From Deltaproteobacteria bacterium (GTDB taxonomy: Bacteria > Desulfobacterota > Desulfovibrionia > Desulfovibrionales > Desulfovibrionaceae): a stretch of 6,997 bases of DNA. Shown piece after piece: positions 1-6,000 of this stretch. How positions within the stretch are numbered: position 1 is the stretch's first letter; the number at the start of each line of letters is the position of its first letter. Made by a program: the position numbers and the translations under genes. The notes below the pieces were generated by a model that saw only the letters and a list, made by a program, of their open reading frames with translations, ran no database searches and was not told the origin of the DNA. The DNA is taken from contig JAITGZ010000190.1 of the NCBI GenBank assembly GCA_031280335.1, positions 1 to 6,997 of the forward strand. Reading direction: 5' to 3'.

Positions 1-156
1 TTCATCCGCGCTGAGGCGCTTGATCACGCTCCAGGCTTCCGCTATGGCAGGGTTCGATTGAGCGAGCATCTCAAACTCCTCCTTCTTTTGAGCTGAAAAA
101 AAACGCATCCAGCCGCCCAAAGGCGAGGTATCACCCTTATGCGCTTTCTTGCGTAT
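1..156 (-). pseudogene. C-terminal remnant of an Rpn/PD-(D/E)XK-like transposase-nuclease (partial)
   Basis: Reading the minus strand from 156 down to the window edge gives 52 uninterrupted codons. They include WMRFFSA (residues 16-22), KKEEFEMLAQ (24-33), NPAIAEAW (35-42) and IKRLSADE (45-52). From memory, this run of aromatic, acidic-helix and LS-D-E segments resembles the region after the nuclease core in Rpn-type PD-(D/E)XK transposases; I could not run a search. The frame is closed upstream by a TAA at 157-159, and no nuclease core is recognisable beyond it, so the copy looks broken or 5'-truncated. Alternatively a gene could start at the ATG at 67-69, which has a strong AAGGAGG-type site seven or so bases upstream. 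In that case only 23 codons are visible and the preceding frame is coincidental. The gene continues outside the window, so I cannot decide firmly. Confidence 0.42.
96..143 (-). terminator. Hairpin followed by T8 run (possible terminator or attenuator)
   Basis: On the minus strand CGCAT (143-139) can pair with ATGCG (108-104), enclosing an inner CGCC/GGCG stem (125-122 with 117-114) with loop TTTG. Eight T residues follow directly (103-96). This is the shape of an intrinsic terminator or attenuator, about 30 bases before the ATG at 67-69. The same bases encode a plausible protein segment (the FF of WMRFFSA), so the T run may simply be coding. The internal loop between the two stems is large, which weakens the case. 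Confidence 0.28.
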
Positions 157-332
157 TTACGGCGGTACCACCCTCATTTCAAGGGGAAAATTCTTATACC
201 CGCGCTTGCCGCGCCATATGGCGCGGGATATTTTCCCAAGAATGCAAGAGGGAACCCCAAGAGAAAGAGCCTTGGGGGCGGGGATGTCAAGAAGAAGAGC
301 CTTGGGGCTATGAAAATATTCCAGACTCGATT
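157..332. repeat. Gene-free stretch with nested inverted repeats
   Basis: No convincing coding sequence lies here. There is a perfect 18-bp palindrome at 209-226 (CCGCGCCAT and its complement). Around it GGGAAAAT (185-192) and CCCGCGC (200-206) are mirrored by GCGCGGG (221-227) and ATTTTCCC (230-237). A further stem pairs CCCCAAG (255-261) with CTTGGGG (271-277). The 13-base direct repeat AAGAGCCTTGGGG occurs at 265-277 and 295-307. GGATATTTTC (226-235) is mirrored by GAAAATATTCC (312-322). Lying directly after the nuclease stop codon on the minus strand, these stems are the likely 3' end of the malQ-nuclease transcript, although no strong T-tract follows any of them on that strand. Confidence 0.45.
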
Positions 333-887
333 TCAGGAGTCAGCGCTTCCACGGCGGTGTCCAGCGCGCCATTCCCATGGAGGGACGGGGTTTTTCCGCT
401 TCCACAGGCCGCGCCCGGCGGCGCGCGCCTCTTTTTCCAAGGCCAGCCAGCGCACGCACTGTATCTCGCGGCAATAATCAAGATAAACCCAGGCCAGACC
501 GGCGCGCACCAGCTCCTCATTCAACATGCGTCCGTCCGTCAGGCGCACCATGCCCACCGAGCGGCCATAACGATCCGTATCCAGCGTTCTCACTTCCACC
601 TCATGGAGCAAGGCCAGGTCAGAGGCAAAGGCCCGCGCCTCTTTGCCCCCGGGCTGATCGGATTCAGGCGCGTCCACTCCGTACAAACGCACCTTAAGCA
701 TCTCCCGTTCAGGGCTGAACATGGTCAGGGTATCGCCGTCCGCCACACGGATCACCCGGCCGGGGGCAAAGGAATAAGCGCCCACGGCCGCAAGCAGCGC
801 CAGCAGAAGAGAAAGCAGAGATTTGGACTTTCCGCGCGGGAACAGCAGCCGTAAGACCCCGTTATGGCCGGTTTTAGCGCGCGCCAT
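333..887 (-). CDS. Thermonuclease (staphylococcal-nuclease-like) with N-terminal signal/anchor
   Basis: This 184-residue protein is a Ca2+-dependent SNase-fold nuclease, expected to cut DNA and RNA outside the cytoplasm. A basic N-terminus (1-21) is followed by a hydrophobic stretch (about 24-40, LLSLLLALLAAVGAYSF), which is a signal peptide or membrane anchor. The SNase domain runs from about 44 to 173. VADGDTL (48-54) gives the metal-binding Asp50/Asp52. VRLYGVDAPES (66-76) supplies Arg67, Asp72 and Glu75, matching Arg35, Asp40 and Glu43 of the S. aureus enzyme. DRYGRSVG (105-112) supplies Arg109, matching Arg87. The end, PPWEWR (169-174), is typical of bacterial homologues. All catalytic residues are present, so the enzyme should be active. 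The start at 887 is chosen because GAGGGTGAAG lies just upstream and the signal sequence follows; a longer frame reaches 1013 but would run deep into malQ. The start overlaps the malQ end by 14 bases, so the two are probably translationally coupled. Confidence 0.88.
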   Translation of the reverse strand: MARAKTGHNGVLRLLFPRGKSKSLLSLLLALLAAVGAYSFAPGRVIRVADGDTLTMFSPEREMLKVRLYGVDAPESDQPGGKEARAFASDLALLHEVEVRTLDTDRYGRSVGMVRLTDGRMLNEELVRAGLAWVYLDYCREIQCVRWLALEKEARAAGRGLWKRKNPVPPWEWRAGHRRGSADS

Positions 888-2484
888 GCTCTTCACCCTC
901 CCGCGCGTCCCGGCCATAAACGGAGCATAAAAAACGCAAATGTTTGAACGCCGGCAAAGGCTGCGGCCAGGCGGGCCGCCCGTCCGCCGCAAGAGCGGGG
1001 CCGGGCCGGGCAAGTTCCTCCAGACCCGGCAGATCAGGCAAGCGCCACTCCCAGTTGCCGGCGGCCACCGAAGGGGTGTTCATGCGTCCTTCCTCCCCCA
1101 GGCCGAGAATATCCTGCATGGGAATCACGGCCAGATCCGCCGGGCTGCCCAGGGCCAGACGCAACATGAAATCCACGGCATCTTCCGGGCCGAGATCGCG
1201 CCCGGCGTAACGGGCAAGATTGCCCTGCTCCTGCGGCGCGGCGCTGCTGAACCAGTCCAGGGTGGTGGGGTTATCGTGGGTTCCGGTATAGACCACGCTG
1301 TTCTGGCTGTGTCTGAAAGGCGCGTCCGGATTCAGGGCGGGTTTTTCCCCCCCAAAACCAAACTGCAGCACCTTCATGCCCGGCAAGGCAAAGTCGCGCA
1401 TGAGTTCGCGCACGTCTTCGGTAATCACGCCCAGGTCTTCGGCGACGAGGGGCAGGTCAGGCCCGAAATGCCCGCGCAGGGCGCTGAAAAGCTCCCTTCC
1501 CGGCGCTTTGACCCATTGTCCGTTGACCGCTGTTTTTTCTTCGGCGGGGATGGCCCAGTAAGCGCAAAAACCGCGAAAATGATCCAGACGGGCCACATCC
1601 ATCATACGCAGGTTATGTTCCAGGCGCTTAATCCACCAGGAAAAACCCTTTTGGCGCATCGCCTCCCAATCATATACCGGATTGCCCCAACGCTGACCGG
1701 TGGCGCTGAAATAATCCGGCGGCACCCCGGCCACGCTTGAGGGCGCGCCTTGCCCGTCCAGTTGAAACAGCTCCGGGTTGGCCCAGACATCAGCGCTGTC
1801 GTGGGTTACATAGATGGGCAGGTCGCCGATGAGGGCAAGGCCCAGTTCCGCGCATCTCCGCCGCAGAACCCGCCACTGGCTGAAGAAGAGGTACTGTATG
1901 AACTTGTGCCGCAGCACGCTGCGCCGGTTTTTTGCCTCCCAGGACTCCAAAAAGACAGGTTCGCGCCATTTCAGGGCATCAGGCCAGTCCACCCAGGACG
2001 CGCCGCCATGTTCTTCTTTGATGGCGGCGAACAGGGCGTAAGGATCAAGCCAGGAGGCCTCCGCCCGGCAAAAATGCAAAAAATCCTCCCCTTCTCCCAA
2101 GGAGGCGAAGCCCCGCGCGAAAGCCGCGTTCAAAACAGCCCGGCGCTGGGCGCAAACCGCCCTGTAATCCACCCGCCCTGGAGCGGAACCCCTGCAATAT
2201 AAATTGACGGCGTCATCCACATCCGCCCTGGAAACCAAACCCTGTTCGCATAAAAGCTCCGGGCTTATGAACAGCGGGTTGCCGGCAAAGGCCGAGGGGC
2301 TGGAATATGGCGAGTTGCCTATAAATTCAGAGGTGGGCGTCAGAGGCAGAAACTGCCAGAAGCGCACGCCGGCGGAAGCCAGGGCCAGGGCAAAGGCATG
2401 GGCCGCCGGCCCCAGATCGCCTATGCCAAAGGCCGAAGGCAGGGATGAAATATGTAAAAGCACACCGCAACTTCTTTCAGACAT
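874..2484 (-). CDS. malQ: 4-alpha-glucanotransferase (amylomaltase, GH77)
   Basis: This cytoplasmic enzyme transfers alpha-1,4-glucan segments between maltodextrins, in glycogen/maltodextrin turnover. The 536-residue length fits the short DPE1/Thermus-type GH77 enzymes (about 500 residues), not the roughly 690-residue E. coli type. Conserved blocks appear in order: NSPYSSPSAFAGNPLFI (57-73), GDLPIYVTHDSADVWANPELF region (220-240), RLDHFRGF (299-306) with nucleophile Asp301, VAEDLG (347-352) with acid/base Glu349, YTGTHDNPTT (399-408) with Asp404, RMNTP (467-471) and NWEWR (477-481). The active site is complete. The start at 2484 follows AGAGGT with seven intervening bases, and the family-typical SCGVLLHISSLPS follows at once; the open frame extends up to 2664 but that part has no family similarity and crosses the divergent region. 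It leads a two-gene unit with the nuclease downstream. No other glycogen gene is in the window. Confidence 0.95.
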   Translation of the reverse strand: MSERSCGVLLHISSLPSAFGIGDLGPAAHAFALALASAGVRFWQFLPLTPTSEFIGNSPYSSPSAFAGNPLFISPELLCEQGLVSRADVDDAVNLYCRGSAPGRVDYRAVCAQRRAVLNAAFARGFASLGEGEDFLHFCRAEASWLDPYALFAAIKEEHGGASWVDWPDALKWREPVFLESWEAKNRRSVLRHKFIQYLFFSQWRVLRRRCAELGLALIGDLPIYVTHDSADVWANPELFQLDGQGAPSSVAGVPPDYFSATGQRWGNPVYDWEAMRQKGFSWWIKRLEHNLRMMDVARLDHFRGFCAYWAIPAEEKTAVNGQWVKAPGRELFSALRGHFGPDLPLVAEDLGVITEDVRELMRDFALPGMKVLQFGFGGEKPALNPDAPFRHSQNSVVYTGTHDNPTTLDWFSSAAPQEQGNLARYAGRDLGPEDAVDFMLRLALGSPADLAVIPMQDILGLGEEGRMNTPSVAAGNWEWRLPDLPGLEELARPGPALAADGRPAWPQPLPAFKHLRFLCSVYGRDAREGEEHGAR

Positions 2485-2588
2485 GGGCCTGACCTCTTTT
2501 TTACCCCCATTGCCCCAAAAATCCGGCTTTTGCAACTCAATTTGCCAAAAGGTCCATCCTGGGTTAGGGTAATATCCGGAGTAAGCCC
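2485..2588. promoter_or_regulatory. Divergent intergenic region, malQ / kinase
   Basis: Both flanking transcription units begin here. For the plus strand a candidate promoter is TTGCCA (2542-2547), a 17-base spacer, then TAGGGT (2565-2570). The kinase ribosome site GGAG (2578-2581) is only a few bases beyond it, which would make a very short leader. For the minus strand the ribosome site AGAGGT before malQ is clear, but I see no -10/-35 pair I would defend. No operator-like palindrome is obvious. Confidence 0.35.
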
Positions 2589-3191
2589 ATGCCCTCACCC
2601 GCAGACCCTTCCCCAGACGGTATGCCCGCAGGCCCCCGGCCCGACCCGGCCGCCTGGGCCTCATCTGAAATGTGTCTTATCCTCATCGGCATGGCCGGGG
2701 CAGGCAAAAGCAGAATCGGCCTTGAACTGGCCAGCCAACTGGACTGGGCGCACCTGGACGCGGATAACCTGATTGAAGCGGCCTACGGCGCGCCGCTGCA
2801 ATACATTGTGGATAACCTGGATCGGGAGGCTTTTCTTGATCTGGAAGCCACAGTCATCCAAAACCTACGGGTGCGGCGCTGCGTCATCTCCACCGGAGGG
2901 AGCGCGGTTTACCGCGAAAGAGCCATCGCCCATCTGCAAAAGCTCGGCCTTATCCTGCACCTGTGGGTTCCCCTGCCCGTCATTCTGGAACGCATCGCCC
3001 GTAAACCGGATCGCGGCCTGGTCATAGCAGCGGGACAAACCATTGAAAGTCTCTTTAACGAACGGATCAGCCTTTACCAACAATACGCCTCCTTCACCAT
3101 ACACGGGGGCAATGGCCCGGTACAGGAATACGCCCGGCAGGCCCTGGAACAAATCCGCAGCGCCCTGCCCCACTGGCCGGGAACAGGCTGA
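2589..3191 (+). CDS. Shikimate-kinase-like P-loop kinase, altered substrate pocket
   Basis: This 200-residue protein has the shikimate kinase fold: Walker A GMAGAGKS (34-41), the DAD motif with Asp57/Asp59 (Asp34-type in shikimate kinase), ISTGGSA (100-106), a lid with Arg142, and ERISLY (158-163) whose Arg159 matches the conserved Arg136. Two differences stand out. The Arg of the usual E-x-FR-xxE segment, which binds shikimate, is Leu83 in EAFLDLE (80-86). The GGG triplet is GGS (103-105). The substrate may therefore be shikimate or another small alcohol such as an amino-acid precursor; I cannot tell. The P-loop sits about 25 residues later than usual because of a Pro-rich N-terminus (MPSPADPSPDG onward). 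The start at 2589 is preferred because GGAG lies seven bases upstream; Met28 (2670) would give the normal family length but has no ribosome site. The stop overlaps the next start (TGATG). Confidence 0.8.
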   Translation: MPSPADPSPDGMPAGPRPDPAAWASSEMCLILIGMAGAGKSRIGLELASQLDWAHLDADNLIEAAYGAPLQYIVDNLDREAFLDLEATVIQNLRVRRCVISTGGSAVYRERAIAHLQKLGLILHLWVPLPVILERIARKPDRGLVIAAGQTIESLFNERISLYQQYASFTIHGGNGPVQEYARQALEQIRSALPHWPGTG

Positions 3192-4138
3192 TGCGCCTGC
3201 GCCCCGCCGCCATCCTGTCTGATCTGCCGCCCGCCGTCCGGGGCAGCGCGTTGGTCTTTTGCGGCGCGGCGGGCATCAGCTTTGGGCCGCTGATCATCAA
3301 GAGCATCCAGACCGGGGCCACCAGCGCGGCCTTTTACCGTATGCTTTTCGGCGGCCTGGCCCTGCTGCTCATGGCCCTTATCCGCCGCGAACGACTGCTC
3401 CCCCCGCCGCACGTTCTAATCGCAACCCTGCTGGCCGGGGCGGCCTTCAGCGGCGATCTGTTCTTTTGGCACCGCTCCATTGTACTGGCCGGACCGGGGC
3501 TTTCCACCCTGCTGGCCAACTTTCAGGTCTTTGTGCTGGCCCTTGCCGGCGTATTCTTTTTTGGCGACCGGCCCTCCCTGCGCCTCTTCGGCTCCATCGC
3601 CCTGGCCTTTGGCGGGCTCATGCTCCTGCTGGAGGTGGACCCGCGCGCCCTGCCGCCCGACCTGAGCCGGGGCATACTCTACGGCCTCATCACCTCCATA
3701 TTTCTCTCCATTTATATTCTCTCCCTGCGCCACAGCCGCAGCCTGCCCAAGCCGCTGCCGCTCATTGCCAATATGGCCTGGGTTTCCCTTGCCGCCGCCG
3801 CTGTCCTGGGCGGCCTGCTCATGCTTGAGGGCGGCTCTTTCACCCTGAACAGCCCCCGCGAAGCCTGGATGCTCGTCCTTTACGGCTGCGGCTGTCAGGC
3901 CGCAGGCTGGCTCATGGTTTCCGCCGGGCTGCCCCATATCAGCCCCGGACGCGGCGGCCTGCTGCTCATGGCCGAACCCCTGTGCGCCTTTATCTGGGAA
4001 GCGCTCTTTCTGCGCCGCAGCCCCGGCCCGGTCGGCTGGATCGGGGCCGGCCTTACCCTGCTTGCCATATACATCTGCCTTAAAGAACAGGGACGCGGAC
4101 AAAACCAGGACAAAAACCCGTCAACATATGGTCTTTGA
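3191..4138 (+). CDS. EamA/DMT-superfamily inner-membrane transporter
   Basis: This 315-residue protein is very hydrophobic, with about ten predicted membrane segments (roughly 16-36, 45-64, 75-93, 101-121, 131-148, 162-179, 190-212, 226-245, 253-274, 279-297). They form two five-helix EamA repeats joined near residues 150-160. The segment from STLLANFQVF (105-114) through FFFGDRPSLRLFG (122-134) is the characteristic end of the first repeat, and GLLLMAEPLCAFIWE (256-270) is its counterpart in the second. Family members usually export amino acids, metabolites or metallophores; the substrate cannot be read from sequence. The ATG overlaps the kinase stop by one base, so the two genes are almost certainly co-transcribed and translationally coupled. 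The C-terminal tail (298-315) is hydrophilic and cytoplasmic. No terminator with a T run follows. Confidence 0.88.
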   Translation: MRLRPAAILSDLPPAVRGSALVFCGAAGISFGPLIIKSIQTGATSAAFYRMLFGGLALLLMALIRRERLLPPPHVLIATLLAGAAFSGDLFFWHRSIVLAGPGLSTLLANFQVFVLALAGVFFFGDRPSLRLFGSIALAFGGLMLLLEVDPRALPPDLSRGILYGLITSIFLSIYILSLRHSRSLPKPLPLIANMAWVSLAAAAVLGGLLMLEGGSFTLNSPREAWMLVLYGCGCQAAGWLMVSAGLPHISPGRGGLLLMAEPLCAFIWEALFLRRSPGPVGWIGAGLTLLAIYICLKEQGRGQNQDKNPSTYGL

Positions 4139-4294
4139 AAAAAGAATATGTTATCGCCTGCGGACGCCAACCCCGCGCGGCCGGCCGCATGGCGCCGGAG
4201 CGATGGGAGGCCGGCTGACCGCAGCGAGTATTTGGGGCGTAACAGCCCAATAGTATATGTAATCTCAAAGCTGAAAATATTTTAAGGAAAACCC
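4139..4294. promoter_or_regulatory. Structured intergenic region upstream of ettA
   Basis: This 156-bp gap has no convincing gene but much symmetry. There is a perfect 12-bp palindrome GCGGCCGGCCGC at 4177-4188, GCCGG/CCGGC arms near 4193-4215, and a hairpin of TTGGG plus C (4232-4238) with GCCCAA (4245-4250) around the loop GTAACA. A weak promoter candidate for ettA is TTGGGG (4232-4237), a 16-base spacer and TATATG (4254-4259). The hairpin overlaps this -35 and spacer, so it could be an operator or a weak terminator. AAGGAAAA (4284-4290 area) is the ettA ribosome site. Confidence 0.35.
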
Positions 4295-5977
4295 ATGAGC
4301 AATGAAGCGGAAAAAATAATCTACTCCATGATCCGCGTTTCCAAGCGGCACGGACAGAAAGAAGTCCTGAAGAACATCTCCCTTTCCTATTTTTATGGAG
4401 CCAAAATCGGCGTACTCGGACTGAACGGCTCCGGCAAAAGCTCGCTGCTGAAAATCCTGGCCGGAGTGGACGGCGCCTTTGAAGGCCAGACCGTGCCGGC
4501 CCCCGGTTACAGCATCGGATACCTGGAACAGGAGCCGCTGGTGGATGAAAAACGCAGCGTGCGCGAGGTGGTGGAAGAAGGCGTGGCTGAACTCATCGCC
4601 ATACGCAATGAATACGAAGCCATCAACGCCCGCTTTGCCGAACCCATGGAGGCGGAGGCCATGGACGCCCTGATCGCCCGCCAAGGCGAGGCGCAGGAGC
4701 TTATGGACAGTAAAGGCATATGGGACCTGGACGCCCGCCTGGATATGGCCATGGACGCCCTGCGCTGTCCGCCGCCGGATACCCCGGTTGCGGCCATTTC
4801 CGGAGGCGAGCGCCGCCGGGTGGCCATTTGCCGCCTGCTGCTGCAAAACCCGGATATCCTGCTTTTGGACGAACCCACCAACCATCTGGATGCGGAATCC
4901 GTGGCCTGGCTGGAGCGCTATCTTAAGGATTTTCCCGGCACGGTCATTGCCGTTACCCATGATCGTTACTTTCTGGATAATGTGGCCGGCTGGATTCTGG
5001 AACTGGACCGGGGGCACGGCATCCCCTGGAAGGGCAATTATTCTTCCTGGCTGGAACAAAAGGAAAAACGCCTGGCCAACGAAGAAAAGGCCGAGGCTGA
5101 ACGCCGTAAAACCCTGAAGCGCGAACTGGAATGGGTGCGCATGGCCCCCAAGGGACGCCACGCCAAAAGCAAGGCCCGCCTGCACGCCTATGAAGCCATG
5201 CTTTCCCATGAATCCGAACGCCTGGCCCCGGACCTGGAAATTTACATTCCGCCGGGACCGCGCCTGGGCAAGGTGGTCATAGAGGCGGACCGGGTCGGCA
5301 AATCCATGGGCGACAAACTGCTCATTGAGGACATGAGCTTCACCATCCCGCCGGGGGCCATTGTGGGCATTATCGGCCCCAACGGGGCAGGCAAGACCAC
5401 CCTGTTCAAAATGCTGGCCGGGACGGAAAAGCCGGATGCAGGCACGCTGCGCCTGGGCGAGACCGTCAAGCTTTCCTGGGCGGATCAGGGCAGGGGCAGC
5501 CTCACCCCCGGCAAAACCGTATATGAGATCATCAGTGAAGGCTACGACACCATCAAGCTCGGCGGGCGCGAAATAAACTCGCGCGCCTATTGCTCCCGCT
5601 TTAACCTGCAGGGCGCGGATCAGCAAAAAAAGGTGGATGTACTCTCCGGCGGCGAGCGCAACCGCGTACATCTGGCCTGTGCCTTAAAATCCGGGGCCAA
5701 TCTGCTGCTGCTGGACGAACCCACCAACGACCTGGACGTGAACACCATGCGCGCCCTGGAAGACGGGCTGGAGAACTTTGCCGGCTGCATCCTGGTCATC
5801 AGCCATGACCGCTGGTTTTTGGATCGCCTCGCCACGCATATTCTGGCCTTTGAGGGCGAATCCAGGGCGCTTTTCTTTGACGGCAACTACAGCGAATACG
5901 AAGCGGACAGAAAAAAACGCCTGGGTAAGGACGCGGATCAGCCGCACCGCCTCAAGTTCCGCAAACTGACCAGGTAA
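4295..5977 (+). CDS. ettA: Energy-dependent translational throttle protein EttA (ABC-F ATPase)
   Basis: This 560-residue soluble ABC-F protein matches E. coli EttA (about 555 residues). EttA binds the ribosomal E site and, depending on the ATP/ADP ratio, gates entry into the elongation cycle. The first ATPase domain has Walker A GLNGSGKSS (42-50), signature SGGER (169-173), Walker B LLLDEPTNHLD with catalytic Glu193, and H-loop His222. An inserted arm (about 90-140) precedes the first signature. The linker that contacts P-site tRNA (about 245-325) contains the basic segment WVRMAPKGRHAKSKAR (280-295), a hallmark of EttA. The second domain has Walker A GPNGAGKTT (361-369), signature LSGGERNR (450-457), Walker B LLLLDEPTNDLD with Glu475, and His504. 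All ATPase residues are intact. AAGGAAAA precedes the ATG at proper spacing. It is followed after 23 bases by the racemase-like gene. Confidence 0.96.
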   Translation: MSNEAEKIIYSMIRVSKRHGQKEVLKNISLSYFYGAKIGVLGLNGSGKSSLLKILAGVDGAFEGQTVPAPGYSIGYLEQEPLVDEKRSVREVVEEGVAELIAIRNEYEAINARFAEPMEAEAMDALIARQGEAQELMDSKGIWDLDARLDMAMDALRCPPPDTPVAAISGGERRRVAICRLLLQNPDILLLDEPTNHLDAESVAWLERYLKDFPGTVIAVTHDRYFLDNVAGWILELDRGHGIPWKGNYSSWLEQKEKRLANEEKAEAERRKTLKRELEWVRMAPKGRHAKSKARLHAYEAMLSHESERLAPDLEIYIPPGPRLGKVVIEADRVGKSMGDKLLIEDMSFTIPPGAIVGIIGPNGAGKTTLFKMLAGTEKPDAGTLRLGETVKLSWADQGRGSLTPGKTVYEIISEGYDTIKLGGREINSRAYCSRFNLQGADQQKKVDVLSGGERNRVHLACALKSGANLLLLDEPTNDLDVNTMRALEDGLENFAGCILVISHDRWFLDRLATHILAFEGESRALFFDGNYSEYEADRKKRLGKDADQPHRLKFRKLTR

Positions 5978-6000
5978 GAGCCGCACGCCCGGCCTGCCTT

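Noticed and set aside
264..307. The 13-base direct repeats as a CRISPR array
   Set aside because: Only two copies, the repeat is too short and the spacer is about 17 bases.
888..1013. Upstream extension of the nuclease by 42 codons
   Set aside because: It would place Arg/Pro-rich residues before the signal sequence and overlap malQ far more; the ATG at 887 has a ribosome site and is followed by the signal/anchor.
940..1740. Plus-strand open frame of 266 codons opposite malQ
   Set aside because: It is antisense to catalytic blocks of MalQ, rich in Arg/Gly/His, with no recognisable motif.
2485..2664. Upstream extension of malQ by 60 codons
   Set aside because: The extension lacks GH77 similarity and overlaps the kinase start and the divergent promoter region; the start at 2484 has a good ribosome site.
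3416..4102. Minus-strand open frame of 228 codons opposite the EamA transporter
   Set aside because: Gly/Gln/Ala-rich complement of hydrophobic codons; the plus strand has a complete ten-helix transporter.
4265..5671. Open frame of 468 codons on the minus strand opposite ettA
   Set aside because: It is antisense to an intact, clearly recognised EttA, has low-complexity Gly/His/Phe/Gln-rich composition typical of a GC-rich shadow frame, and shows no domain.
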